64,000 bases of DNA from Biscogniauxia marginata (GCA_022695795.1 MU404072.1:62001-126000); one strand, 5' to 3'; positions 34,453-46,780 are shown, numbered from the stretch's first letter. Notes: generated from the letters alone by a model not told the origin. Numbers and translations: made by a program.

Positions 34453-35441
34453 CCCTGCCTATCTCTGAGGGGTTGATGCCTTGATGTTCACTGTTCCCGA
34501 CAGTATCCATAGCTCCACCTTCTGTAAGCTCATTACCGTCGGTAGAGATAGGCATCGGTAATTATATGGGAAGAGTCCGACCGGATAGCCGAATTATGAT
34601 AGAAAAGAGCTTTATATTTGATCAATGAATTACATGGGCGATCACTGGGACTTAGCATCGGTGGAAAATCTAAGAGTAAAGCTAATGCATGTCAACGTCC
34701 TATTGATGGACAACTAATCCAAGTTGTTTCCAGAATCAGGTCTCAGATCAAGACGTTTTCACTAGCCTATCTTCAATACAAGAGCCAACAGTGTCACGCA
34801 AACAAAGAATAGCACACAATGTGGACCAAGGCGAAAGCTTACGCTGTGTTCCGAAAACAGCCGTATGGAAAAGGCTTGAAACGACCATTGATTTGAAAAT
34901 GGTAACCTCGTGCCAGATTTGTATTTAATGCTGCTCGTCTTCATCATGTTTATGCAACTTCAATCTAATAAGTAAGAGTCACCCGTCTAGACCTTCACCC
35001 TTACACAGGCTTTGGAAGGTATATTTGCTGCATTGTATTGTCGTTTCCATACAATCCGTTGCTGAGTAGTCTATGTAGTGTAAACCTCGATATCCTAAAG
35101 AATACCTAGAAATATAGCATGTTATTGAAGTGAATTGATCCCCGAAAGGTATCACGACGGAATACATTGCACATTGAAGATAAATAAGGCCGAATGAAAG
35201 GTGATAAACTACGGGTAGCACCAGTGCTCAAATATAATGTTAAATATGACCGAGGCTACCGTGTAATTAGAGATATGTAACTTTGGCCGCAGAGCTATAT
35301 AATTATATTATTATTATTCTAGTGACGTGGTGGCAGTGTGTCTAAGTTGCTATTAATAATATCATGCATGGTCGTCTCTATGCTTCCAGTTCATCATATA
35401 ATCATAAACCCCCATCATAATTCATGCGTGCCCACCGCTCT
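34453..35441. other. intergenic, no gene recognised
   Basis: Short frames on both strands (34618-35221) lack domains. An (ATT)n run lies at 35300-35319. The last part is downstream of the secreted-protein gene. Confidence 0.4.
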
Positions 35442-36077
35442 TTAGGCAACTGCATTTATCTGGCTAGGCTTGAGCGGCACATTGACTAGATCGCACTTGA
35501 CCTCCCGGTTGGAGTAGATCTGGCCGATCTCCCAGTCCGGGTTGGTAGTAGTCACATCGGTGCACTCGAGAGTCAAGTTGACGCTGCCGTAAGCGTGGAA
35601 AGTGGTGCTATAGGATCGTTAGTGAAGAGTTCCAGCCCTCGAAGGTCTGTACCAAGCGGGAACTTACGGGTACTGCGGATCCGCATCGCTGCAAACCCAA
35701 GTCTGGTTGAGGTCCAGCTGGCCGCTGGGCCGGCTGAAGGAGAAGGTTGTCTCCGTTGTGGAGCCCTCGGGTCCGGTGCACTTGTATGGCATGGTACCGT
35801 AAAAAAAGTCCGATAGCTGGTTGCTGGTGGCGCTGCATTGGGCTTTATATTCCAGCGCAGGGTTGGTCAAGTTGAAGTTTACGTAGCCCCACGAGTTCTG
35901 ATGGGCAGGTGTCGTGAATATATATGAGGCGTGATAGTCAAAGTTCTCGATAGTCCAAGCGAAGTTGTTCAATGAAGCATCTTGACACCCGGGGTTGCTG
36001 TCGCGCGAGTCCAGTCCAAACGGTGCCGCAGCTACCAAGGGAAGGACGGAAACGATGGTGGAAAGAAAACTCCGCAT
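35442..36077 (-). CDS. small secreted protein, AA1-like type, six cysteines
   Basis: Two exons, 36077-35668 and 35607-35442, with a 60-nt intron, give 191 aa. The start at MRSFLSTIVSVLPLVAAAPF was preferred to an upstream in-frame ATG at 36131 because it begins exactly with a signal peptide. The mature part has six cysteines, allowing three disulfides, and blocks WTIENFDYHASYIFTTPAHQ, NSWGYVNFNLTNPALEYKAQ, SRPSGQLDLNQTWVC and NPDWEIGQIYSNREVKC, with several N-glycosylation sequons. This pattern is found in fungal secreted proteins annotated as AA1-like or hypersensitive-response-inducing, which are extracellular beta-rich proteins and sometimes effectors. The family label is from memory and the role in this fungus is unknown. 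It stands alone, with no linked gene cluster. Confidence 0.75.
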
Positions 36078-39000
36078 TATGAAATTTAGTGAAGTTGGTT
36101 TCGAATTTGGATTTGATTTAATTTGAATCAAGTATGTGATTATAGTTGATCAGAGTAGTCTTTGGAAGGATGAATGCTCTGGTTGAAAAAAGTTATTATA
36201 TTATAGATTACTCGTGCTATGTAGAGAAGCCTTTATGCTTTATATAAGAGTCATCACTTTCGTAAGGCCTACTAGTTGTCTCGTGCAAAATCTGTGATGT
36301 TTCCGCAAATAGAGACGGAATGCAGGAGGCAATGACGTCGATTGGATCGTGAACTGCGTTCGGCTGCCAAGATCTCGTATTGCCTTGCAGGACTTGCGCT
36401 GTCAGTAAGTCGTTTTCGTTTAATGGGAGCCAGCTAGCCTCAGCAGGTCTAGATTTTGGACGAGTAATAATGTAGGAGGCCTATAGACAATGTAACGTGC
36501 CGGTAAAACCGTACACTCCGAATGCGGAAAACTCCTCACTAGCCTAGTGCAAGGTCCCGAGACATGAGAGTTTTATTTTAGAGTGGGAAAGATGGTCAAC
36601 AGTTGCAAAATCCCATCTGTCATCTATCATCTTCAGCACGTTAGAAGCTATCGGAGTCCGCCGGCGCAGCATCTGACCCGGATGATGCTTCGGAGTCCAT
36701 AGTAATGGTACTACTCTTTCAATACTGGAAGCCTACCATACCGGATTTTGTACGAAGCCACCGCATTGAAAGTGCTACCATCAGCGAGACTGTATCGTAT
36801 CCAATATATGTCATGACTAATTGGTGGGTAGTTGGACATCAGCTGCACTATAGGTTCGGACTATGATAATAGTAATGGTAGCAATTACATGTTCCGGCCC
36901 GATCTCGAAGCTCGGCAAATAAAACGGACACACATATTTCAGTGGCTAAATTGATAGGTAGGTAGGTACATGATATCGTTCTGCTGGATTCTATGTATGG
37001 AACTGTAATGTTACAATAGTGGCAATGCAGCTAGCGAAATCAGCAGCCTATCATTTGGTCAAAGGTAGCGCCACAGATGAGACAACGACGATAACTGTCA
37101 AGGGCGGAAAGCAGCTGATATGACAAAGCCGTTGATATGTTTCAAAATATGGTATTGCAGAAATAACCTAGCGGTTCTACATATAGCAACTTAGGTAATA
37201 TGCCTACTAATTATAGCTCTAGTCAAAGTTAGTAGGTACCTGATGTTAGTCTTAAAACTCGTAATAGTGTACACGATTTAACTGTTTATACTTATAAAGG
37301 ATATTATATGTTGTAAATACCTAGATATATAGTTAAATCGTAAGATATAAGATGTTTAAGACGTGTAATAGTCACATATTTAGGATATAATCTAAAATAT
37401 AGCTTGACACATCGCATCATTGTATGCACAAGAAGAATTTAGTCTAGCTTATCAGATTGGGCCAATCATGACCCGTCTCGCTTAGCTCCTTAGCCATGTT
37501 CGTGCAAAAACCGAACAGAATCCCAAGAGAATCGATATACATCTATCTTACATGTTTTAATAAGTAAATCTCGCAGCCATCGGGAACAGGGCTCGCTCGC
37601 TAAACAAGCCATACTTGGTTCGGGTTTCAGGACTATCACTTTAAGTATTGATACAAACAATGACTATATAAGATTCATTCTAACTGTGTGGTTCGGTCGA
37701 GGGAAAAGGAGCTGGATTCTTCTTTTTCCCTTTTAAAAGTTATAAGATTAAGGGAAAGGTATCATTCCTAGAATATCGTATTAAAAGGTAACATGTGTTT
37801 CAAAGTTAAAAACACCTGCTTGATATACTACATATCTATAGTTTCAACCTCAACTTTAACTGCGTTTCTTCTCTTTCATCTTGTTATATGACTGTCTTGG
37901 CTCCATTTATTGTTTCGTTGGGCTCATCGTCGAGCTGCAAACGGAGGTGAGAGGATATAGGGGAACTCAAAGCTCGGTAGAAGAACATGAGCTAGTGGTC
38001 GGAAATCAGGGTGAGAGTAAATCAAATCATCTGAACAGGACAATGATATTGGGCAAATGTACCTTTATCCATAGTGTATGTAGTAAGTCTGCTGAAAGGG
38101 GATATTCTAGTATTTTTACTATTGAGACGCTGAAGATCTCATCAACTTTGCTGCCTGTATCCAAGGAGGATGTATCTTCCCGACATACACATGTTCAATC
38201 AATATGGCCGCCGCCGCCGCTGCTCAACGTTATCAGGGTCAACCAACTACGACCACTAGTCACACAGGGTATTATCGGGGAGGATGGCACTACCATGGCA
38301 GATGCCGAAGATTCACTAGATTGCATCACCATTTCTCCCCGAGGAGCTGATAGAACGCAACGAAAACGCAGGCTTCGACAGCGATTGATCCTCCTAGGTC
38401 GCATATACCAGTCTGCCGTGATACTCTACTGTATCCTACCACTGTAGTACCTATCCATCCTCCCCTCAGCCCAAGAACTGGAAGATGCGACGAGTTTGCA
38501 TTACAACATGCTGTTCCTACCCACCCCCCAAAACACTTTAGCTTTTCTACAGTTCGCGAGCCTGATACTACGACTGCTGGTGGTTATAGGCATGAGTGTA
38601 CAGGAGCAGCGCGTTTGTCAAAGAGGAGCCGGGTGAGCCAAAATTGAGGTACGAACCTACCGCCGTTCGCGAATAGGTGCTCAACGTCTTCTGAGATTCG
38701 GAGAAGACAGGTTTGGAGGACTTCTTTGACAAGCCTTAAATATTTGAGGTTACCTTACATTAGAGTCGGCTAGTTGATGCATGGCTAATCCGGTACGCGA
38801 TAAACATAGCGGCCATCATGCCAACTAATTAGGAGGCTGTGATAATGGGCAGATTGCCCCATCCGGAAGCTACCAAATGTATTTTTGTCCCACATGAAAG
38901 TCAGTCAAACACACATGGATACGACATGGTGTCTATAGTTAAATGCGGGCTTATATTCACATGAAGGTTAGTCTCGCGGTTCAAGTAACGTGCGATGATC

Positions 39001-39612
39001 ATCAGTCGATTTGTTAATTTGTTGATTTATTTTGAATACCTACCTACCTACCTACCTAGTGAGGATACATGCTACATGAATGCGTGTGTACATGTAGGTA
39101 GCATGCGTGGATGTGATTACGGGCGTACCTTAAGTATGTAACTAGCCACCTAAGTTAGTACCTACCATACATGCAGGTACAGTACCCGCCTTAGGTACAT
39201 AGTTAGGTCAGTTGTGCCTTATCACGCGAAGGTGGGTAGCCCGTAAGTTAGTTGTGTTCCTGTCCTGGTAGTGGATCCGAAACGTTCCACATTTATGCCT
39301 CTCCATTGCATTATGATCAGGCGTATCCCGCATATATAAATATATATATGTTACTAATGAGGCCTTAGTCGCATGTGGCCTATTCGATTAATGGAAATAA
39401 GCATGTGGGTGCCTCGAAGCTGAGAGAAGCTCACCTACATTTTTGTACAATACACAACAGTTATGTTTTTACTTCCCTTGCATGCTTTTTTTTTTCCCGC
39501 AGCACCTGCACGCCGAATACGAGTACGTCTTACTGATTCTGCCTATCACGGATAAAACCTGTACTTCGCCATCCTTGGCCTGGTTAGTTATCTATCTACA
39601 CACCGATTCACC
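36078..39612. other. 3.5-kb intergenic stretch with TACC-type repeats
   Basis: No convincing gene. A 188-codon frame at 37881-38447 lacks a proper ATG near its start, and its end (MADAEDSLDCITISPRGADR, then a basic and hydrophobic segment) matches nothing I know. (TACC)n occurs at 39040-39058 and many TAGGTA/TACCTA words at 36956-39210. A poly-T run lies at 39487-39496, shortly before VAM7. Confidence 0.4.
39040..39058. repeat. (TACC)n microsatellite
   Basis: Four to five tandem TACC units within a region crowded with single TACCTA and TAGGTA words. Confidence 0.8.
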
Positions 39613-40707
39613 ATGACGCCACCCGCCGAAATCACCATTCCGACAACTTCGCTCCACACGCCCTCCGACAACTCGAAACCCTACACCCTCTACAACATCA
39701 CATTGCGTCTCCCCTTACGGACCTATGTCGTGCAGAAACGTTACTCCGACTTCGACACCCTGCACCAGACGCTGAACGCGCTTGTCGGCGCGCCTCCGCC
39801 CGCCCCCTTACCAGGCAAGACCTGGTTCAAATCGTCCGTCTCGTCGCCCGAACTCGCCGAAAACCGACGTCGCGGTCTCGAATCCTACCTCCGTGCCATA
39901 GCCGAATCTCCCGACCGAAGATGGCGCGAAACGCCTGCCTGGCGCTCTTTCCTCAACCTCCCCGGCCTCAGCAGCGCCACCAACAGCGCCGCAAGCGTGA
40001 GAGGTGGCTTTAGCATACCTAATCGAGACGCTGCGAACGCCGCTGCGGCGCAAGACCCGGGTACTTGGCTTGACCTCCACGGCGAGATGAAAAGAGACCT
40101 TCAGGAGGCCCGCCGTCACTTGGCCAAGAGGGACAGCGCCACGGATAACACCGCGGCCCTGGAAGCTGGTTCTACCGCCAAGAAGGCGTTGGTCAAAGCT
40201 GGTGGCTTGCTGACCTGCTTACGGGAGGGTTTGAAGATTATGGAGGAGAGTAAGCGGCTCGGCGATGGCGAGATTAGGAGGCGTAAGGACTTGCTGGCGG
40301 CTGCACGGGTCGATAGGGAAGATCTCGAGAAGCTAAGCTCCACGATATCGGCGAGTGCGAAGGCCTCGCAAAAAGCCATGCCCTCGGCTGCCGATAAGGC
40401 CGCACTGCTTGGGAACGGTCACAAGGCGCGTGGCGGCAGGGTCCTTGGCGCCCCCCTGCCTGAGACCGAGCGGACGAGGGAATTGGATAACCAGGGAGTG
40501 GCGCAGCTGCAGCGACACATGATGCATGAGCAGGACGAAGACGTGGAAAGCCTGGGAAAGATCATCAGGCGCCAGCGCGAGATGGCTGAGGCGATCAACC
40601 GCGAGGTCATGGAGCAGACGGACATGCTGGACCAAGTCAACAACCAAGCCGACATCCTGAAAGGCAAGGTGGGCGTGGCGAAGAACAGGGTTAAGAAAAT
40701 ATCTTGA
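39613..40707 (+). CDS. VAM7: Vam7-type vacuolar SNARE (PX domain plus Qc-SNARE)
   Basis: One 364-aa frame without introns. The N-terminal PX domain (about 5-118) has the phosphoinositide-binding signature QKRYSDFDTLHQ and the loop PLPGKTWF, and binds PI3P on vacuole membranes. A helical middle region follows. The C-terminal SNARE motif is about 308-360 (IIRRQREMAEAINREVMEQT) with the expected zero-layer glutamine at Gln335. Known Vam7 proteins have no membrane anchor; they are recruited by PX and HOPS and drive vacuole fusion. The start MTPPAEITIPTTS sits just before the PX fold. The reading frame stops at TGA followed by C, and continues open and hydrophobic beyond it (see 40708-40851). Confidence 0.93.
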   Translation: MTPPAEITIPTTSLHTPSDNSKPYTLYNITLRLPLRTYVVQKRYSDFDTLHQTLNALVGAPPPAPLPGKTWFKSSVSSPELAENRRRGLESYLRAIAESPDRRWRETPAWRSFLNLPGLSSATNSAASVRGGFSIPNRDAANAAAAQDPGTWLDLHGEMKRDLQEARRHLAKRDSATDNTAALEAGSTAKKALVKAGGLLTCLREGLKIMEESKRLGDGEIRRRKDLLAAARVDREDLEKLSSTISASAKASQKAMPSAADKAALLGNGHKARGGRVLGAPLPETERTRELDNQGVAQLQRHMMHEQDEDVESLGKIIRRQREMAEAINREVMEQTDMLDQVNNQADILKGKVGVAKNRVKKIS

Positions 40708-40851
40708 CTGTATTGCAGTATCGGAATAATGGTGCGGGCGCTTCTGCTTTGGGTCGAGACCGTGGTGGGCATCACCTGGCTTGTTCAGGGGGTCTTCGAG
40801 TGGGTAGTCTGGGGCGTCGAATCACTGATATCGTTGGTGCAGGTTGACTGA
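40708..40851 (+). other. in-frame hydrophobic extension after the VAM7 stop
   Basis: After the TGA at 40705-40707 the same frame stays open for 47 codons to a second TGA at 40849. It encodes a markedly hydrophobic sequence, ALLLWVETVVGITWLVQGVF and onward, that could span a membrane. An ATG inside it (40729) would give a 40-aa small protein. The first stop is in the leaky context TGA-C. No splice pair was found that would remove the stop and keep this frame. It could be a readthrough tail, a separate small ORF, or chance. Confidence 0.35.
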
Positions 40852-42139
40852 CACACAGTCTGCGGATTGAAATGCGCAAGAATCCTTCTCGGTATGAAGA
40901 TTTTTATAACGGCTAATAATTCCTCTGGCTCCTTCTTCCTCGCATTTTGGAATTACATGGATTACACGATTGAGCGAATGTGGATGTGGTGCTGTTGCAC
41001 CGACCGTTGTTGCGTGCGTATAGGATGGATTCATTGCATTATTACTGGCGCGGTATAACTACTAAGGTTGGATATATTATATTATGTGTACTTTCACTAC
41101 GCCTGTACGATATATATAGTACACTGATGAGCTTTGATACGAATAAACTGAGATTGCTTTTCCTGGCATTCCACTTTTCTCTCTAGAACGCTGTGAGTTG
41201 GGGTGTCAACCAGTGTCACGGTGTGTCGATATTTAGGAGCCCCTGAAGACCCGACGGCTGTTGGCATGGATCAAGGTCGTTCATGCCGAATGTCCAAATC
41301 CGTTGTAAGCTGTCTGAGCTTTTGAATCTTGACCTCCGAGTGGGGACCAGCATGTGGGAATAAAAGCAACCCCCAAGTCGTATCTTGCCCGGCCGCCACC
41401 GAAATCAGAATTACTGAGTTAGCCTTAGCCCCAAAAGCGAGAGGCTATTGGTCAACCAGCTTGGCGGAATAGCAAGGGGGGGGTGACGGAGGGAGAGGAA
41501 TACTCTCATAGTATTACTAGACGTAATAATACAGCGAAGGCCGACTGCTACAAGACTTGGGTCTTAATTAATAAATAGCATCCACGTCTTACAGGCCGGT
41601 TATCTTGTTTTATGTGAAAGTCTGGCACTACCTCCTCCGGGAGGAAACGCCATTTACGTTACTTAAGAGCATATATAAAGTATGCTAGCGTAGGTCTTAG
41701 ATACCTGGGGGCCTGCCACTTTGACACTGGCATGAGCAAATACAAGCAGCAACCTTGAAATAGTTTTGGTGTTCATATTCATATTGAGGGATATTACATT
41801 GGTATGCGGATTTGTACAGTCACATTTTCTGGTCAAATTTACCATTGTGTGTATTGCAATGGATCCCAAATAACGGAAAAAATCAATATGTGATGCTGTG
41901 TCGTGTATCTTTATACAATGGATAGAAATATAATGAAGTCGTAAATTCCAAGTAAACCGTAATCGTGCTGTGCGATAGCAAAACCTGTATCCTACTCCAA
42001 TTTCGAATGCCCTGCAAAAAGAAAAGGACTGCCTGTCGGGATATCTCGTAACAAACAAAAGGAAAGAGCCAAAAACAGAAGTACAAAATAATATAATAAA
42101 AATAAAAAGGATCATGAAAAGCATCATGGGAGGAAGAGG
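40852..42139. other. intergenic between VAM7 and the acyl-CoA oxidase
   Basis: Composition turns AT-richer after 40870. Small hydrophobic frames on both strands (41663-42188) look like AT-rich noise. An 8-base G run lies near 41476. It probably contains the two 3' untranslated regions. Confidence 0.4.
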
Positions 42140-44099
42140 CTATAGACGACTCCGCTCTAACGGCGGAGATCTCGCTGGGCCATCCCACCTCCCATCGTCC
42201 ATGATAGGCTCTGTTGGCCAGGAACCCATGTCCAACTCGTGGTCGTTTGAGAATACCGGCAGAGACTTAACGAAATTGTCCCATTTCTCTTCATCCACTA
42301 TAAGCGCGGTGGTCCAGTCGGCTGCGTCGGTCTGGCTCAACAGCGACTCCATCTGTGGTAAGACTGCCTCAACAGCTTGGGCGTGGCCAGCGAACAACTC
42401 TGTTCTCGTGGCGCCTCCAGCTTCACAGTACCAGCTCATGTCAGACATGACGCAAGTTGACTCGAACAAGTTCAGAATCTCAGGCGAGACCTTGTCAGAT
42501 GTCGATGCAGCCTCATAGGCCATCCGATGCCCGGTGGCTTCGACAAGTGCGTGGCAACGGGGGAGAATATGCGCATTGAACGCGCTGCCCCGATGACCAC
42601 CCGGCCCCAGTGCTGCTAATATCTGACGGGCCTCTTGCCAAATCCCAGCTTCATGTCTCGCGAGGCGAGAAGACTTGAGTCCAGCTTCGGGTAGTTTGTA
42701 TCGACCTAACAGGACTTCGGAAACCAGGCCTATCAAAAGTGATGTCAGCATACCATGATTTTCTTGAAAAGGGGGGAAGGGTGGTGGTCCGCGAGTTGGG
42801 AGAACTTACGTATGCAAAGCACGAGGTAATCTCCTTCTGCTATGCTGTTTCCGCGCATAGTCATTGCCAATTCAATCACCTGGTTATGACTAAACAGGCC
42901 TTGCCACCCGCATCGGTCGGCAAGCTCGTTGAGTGCGCTCTGAGTTGCGGGTGTGATAGATGCCTTGAAGCAAGTAGCGATAGCATGCCGCACAGTCGTG
43001 GGTAAAGTGGTATCCTTGAACTTCTGTATAGCGTCTTGCGCAAAGGCTTCGTAAACGGTTGCCTGGACGAGAGCATTGAGTATTGGCCGGTACTGCGTTG
43101 CGAAACTGACGATCGGAGTTCGCCCGCCAGGTCCTGTCCCTGTCCCGGCCACGTGTCGCCGCATGCTGTATTTACCAACTATGTAGGCGCTCTGGCGCAA
43201 CAAGGGGATATTGAACTGGGAGAGAAGTAGTGTTCCGACGGAAACCCTCCAAATCTGACTTAAGAAGGCAGCGCGTTCATCCTTTGCTCGGACGGGGGAA
43301 CCAAGAAGGGATGCCTTACTGAGACGGACATGGCTGAATGTCGTGATACAGTGGTCGAGGACTTTAGAGCCGTTCCGTTTAGGAAGCAATCTACTAGTGA
43401 TTCCCGGACACATCCCGGTTTCCGTTGTCAACTGGACAATGAATGGCTTAACGCCACAATCCCTTCCGCCGGCCATCAGCCTGGCAAAAACAACTGCTAC
43501 TCGGGGTACTCCTGCCCAAGGGCTAGTGGGCGGCATAGACTTAGCCGCCGCCGGACTGGGAGTATGTAAATCGATAGAGCCATCTGCCTGTAGCGTAGCT
43601 GTCGTCTCTAGGTTGCGAGCGTCGAGACCGTGTCCAGCTTCGGTCAACAGGTACTCGCCGCAGACATCAAAACTCTGAAGCTTTGCAAGCAACGACGATA
43701 GGTCCGGTCTGTGTCGCGCGAATTTGCCGATGGTACCTATGCATAGGTTCCAGTGAATACTGAGGATGATCATCGTCGCCATATCTCTGGCGATCACCAC
43801 TATGCTACGGTCAGGCTTTGAAGTCCTCGGCATAAAACAGCTTCTTATGACCTACTATTACGGTGGAAATCCCAGAACCGGGGTTTCATCTCGACAACAT
43901 CATCCACCGTCATGTCTTCGAATATCGGTTAGTTTCTGCCTCCATAAGGGACGACGAGGCTTATGTCCTTACCGCTTTGCCGGCATAGCATACGTGCTCG
44001 GTCATAGGCAAGACGAGTCTCAGTATGACTGGGGTATTCCACCTGGTCTCGTTTGGTGTCCCAAATGTCGTGGCTAAGAATATGTTTGTAGGATGCCAT
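42140..44099 (-). CDS. acyl-CoA oxidase/dehydrogenase-family flavoprotein
   Basis: Four exons, 44099-43973, 43915-43856, 43799-42810 and 42729-42140, give 588 aa with in-frame introns of 56-80 nt. The N-terminus MASYKHILSHDIWDTKRDQV and the block MTVDDVVEMKPRFWDFHRN are typical of fungal acyl-CoA oxidases. Next come HWNLCIGTIGKFARHRP and the FAD/substrate motif GEYLLTEAGHGLDARN (from about residue 110), then GRDCGVKPFIVQL, LDHCITTFSHVRL and a helical C-terminal domain. Members oxidise acyl-CoA to the 2-enoyl form using FAD. No C-terminal SKL-type peroxisomal signal is present (it ends PPLERSRL, with a weak SRL-like end), so peroxisomal targeting is possible because SRL is a known PTS1 variant. 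The substrate is unknown and no biosynthetic cluster is attached. Confidence 0.85.
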
Positions 44100-46780
44100 C
44101 TTGTATTGGCTCGACAGGGTTGCAAATATTTTGTCGTGGTGGATAATGCGCCGCCCTCAGTTCGTGCTTCATGAGACGGGCAGACCATTTTATATATCCG
44201 GTGTTGCCTCCAGCCTTTCAACTGCGGTCAAGTAGATCTTTGCGTGTCCCACATATACAACGCATTCCTCGAATGCCGACTGGTGTGGCCCCCTTATCCC
44301 CCCGCCCCCCACCCTCAGAACCGGTCGTACGTTGTTGGTGTATAAGCCGTTACGCACGTCAAATGGAATCAAAGTGTGGAATATGTGATAGCCCTATATT
44401 GCAGAAAACATTTTGGGGGAAAAGAAAAAAGGGTAGTTTGAGCAGTTTGAGCCAATAGAATATTACATAAATCGGGTTGATATTAATATCGATAATTAAT
44501 AATACTAAAAGATACCTAGTATATACATATCTCCTTTATATATGACGTGTTATAGCTATCATTCACTGCGTACAGCCTATAGGAGCCACGTGCTCAGCAT
44601 GGCATTTTGGGCATTTGTAACAGCACGGTGACAAAACACATCGGGATATGAAGCATACATATATAAAAGAAATGGCAGACGTCATTGGCCAGTGCCCTCG
44701 CCCCGTTGGCAGTTCTAGAAGAACAAGCTTCCTGTTTAGGAAATATGCAACGAAACCTTAAATAATACATATTGAACCAGTTGAACGCATGTTCACGTCG
44801 GGTTTCTTGTAGGATAGTTTGTATATACCTAAACTACACTCGCTTTTAGATGTCACTACAGAAACATACATGATGTCTCTATCGACCCGACATCTATTCC
44901 CTCTCTCAGTCACATTTTTTTGTCGGCGCTTCCCGGCTCTGATCGTATCAGCATGTGATAAGCATATCCTGCAGATCATCCTGAATAACAATTGCGAAGT
45001 TCCATGGGGGCGGTTATACAACACAACGGCCGAGCTACCCCGCGACGAGTTGTGATAACTAGCATGCTTTCATCCACTGAGGAATGTGATTGCGATATTT
45101 GTCTTTGGTCCTCCATAAGCAGCGGGGGCTATTTGTATAACCTAGACTAGAGTTGGAATGGGAAACTTGGCCTGAACGGTAAAGCTACTACTCTGTGAGG
45201 ACAAGCCGCCTATTCTGTCGACTCAGTTTAGCCCCCGCGTTCGCCCTGGTTCTAGTTGAGGCTTTTGATGCCAGAGTTCATCGTCAGTCACCAACTTCGG
45301 CCTTCCTTGTTCAGTCATGGCATGATCCTCGAATCCCCATGATAGGAATTATCCCACACTTTCTGATACACCGCAACGACAAGCCAATGGCAATAGACTT
45401 GAGGCTTTATCTGGATGTCGTTCGGTCGTTTTCATCCCCTCGGTATCTTTTAGGTTTCCGTGATACACACTTTTTTGCCCAATCTACACCCGGTGTCGAG
45501 TCCAATCCCTGGGCATCACTCTCGGAGAGCTCTTTGATTGGGTCGAGACCTTGTCGCTGTGACAAGGCTGCATCCAATTGGAGTTCCTGCTCTTCCCCTC
45601 AGCCCCGACTTTTCATCTGATCAACTCCGGATGACCCAGTCACATGGGCAGTTAACCGCTGAACAATCGTGTGAATGAGGTGAATATAGTCGGGCAGCCA
45701 AAGAGGATCAGGCTGTGAGAAAAACGAAGAAAAAGAAAGGTGCGTATAGAACCTATCTTCGACTGGAGATGTCTAGATTTTTTTTTCCTTTTTTCTTTTT
45801 TCTTTTTTTTTTCCCTTTCTCGTTGGTCTCGATTACGCAGGCGCTTAGTAGTGCGGCTAGGCAGGGATAAATGCCACGAATAGTAACCAAATTTTCGTAA
45901 ACCAGGTTCTGATTTGAGGCTGACAATTCCTTATTCCAGATATCACGCCCGTGAGCTTGCGATTTGATTGGGTGCCGTCCCTATGAATTCCAACTCTCTG
46001 GGAGCACAGTCACGATCTACAGCGCATGATATCATTTCAAGTGAACAGAAAATGGCTGTCCCTAACGTGTTTCCACACTGTAGTGTATCTCGTATTTTGC
46101 TTGGGTAACCAAGGGAGCCATGTGGAGGCTCCGAGGGGCGGGTTTCTCGTGTCTAGACCGCTTCTTATTGGACTCGTCCTATCGCACGTCAGATTCTATT
46201 GTATGTGGTCGCCATGGTACTGGTATCACAGAAACATGCTGACAGTCCCGAATAATTCTATCAGTAATCGCTCTCGGTACCGCATTTTGCCAATATGGGT
46301 ACTATGACGATGGAGATTTACATACCACGATTGACTGATACCGCCTGGAAACTGCGGGGAATCGAAGACGGATACTAAGGCGCTGTCACAAAGCCACTCA
46401 TGCTAACGTAAGCCGAAATGTTGACGGTCCAGGCCGACGAGGTGACTCGGGCTTTCGGGCTATTTGTAAAGTGACGAGAGTTGCATAGATGTCCAGTAGG
46501 CTTGAAATTTCCAACGCTGAAAGACTTCACATACACTGGGGCTAATACGTGATAATCTAATATATGTATTCCGCCGACATAATTTACTTGTACTAAGTAG
46601 AAAACGAAGTATATATGTTAATATATAATAATAAAAAGTATAATTAACGTTTTATATAAATTGATATTATAAAATAAGGGTTTTAAAACTATATAATGAA
46701 AAAAAGAAAAGGTAGTTATAATCTTATTATAACTAGTTATATTAATAACTCTTTTTATTTAATTTATTTAATATATAACG
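44100..46780. other. gene-poor stretch before the large AT-rich island
   Basis: A 141-codon frame at 45195-45620 begins with GTG, lacks a domain and is doubtful. Other frames are short. A pyrimidine run of T and C lies at 45776-45822. From about 46550 the sequence becomes AT-rich as it enters the repeat island. Confidence 0.4.
45776..45822. repeat. poly-pyrimidine tract
   Basis: Nearly 50 bases of T with interspersed C. It may be a promoter-type tract for a transcript that I cannot identify, or a simple repeat. Confidence 0.5.

Noticed and set aside
12567..35264. Identical 15-mer CCGAGGCTACCGTGT near 12.57 kb and 35.25 kb
   Set aside because: A match of this length is expected about once by chance in a 64-kb window and the flanks do not align.
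37881..38447. 188-codon plus-strand frame
   Set aside because: No suitable ATG near its start, no domain, irregular composition; treated as intergenic.
40669..40718. A 50-nt GT...AG segment that could be an intron removing the VAM7 stop
   Set aside because: Its length shifts the frame and deletes the conserved end of the SNARE motif, and the resulting tail is not hydrophobic.
42114..42518. 134-codon plus-strand frame over the acyl-CoA oxidase 3' end
   Set aside because: Antisense shadow of the coding exon.
45195..45620. 141-codon frame starting with GTG
   Set aside because: Fungal nuclear genes rarely start at GTG; no domain, no splice partner.
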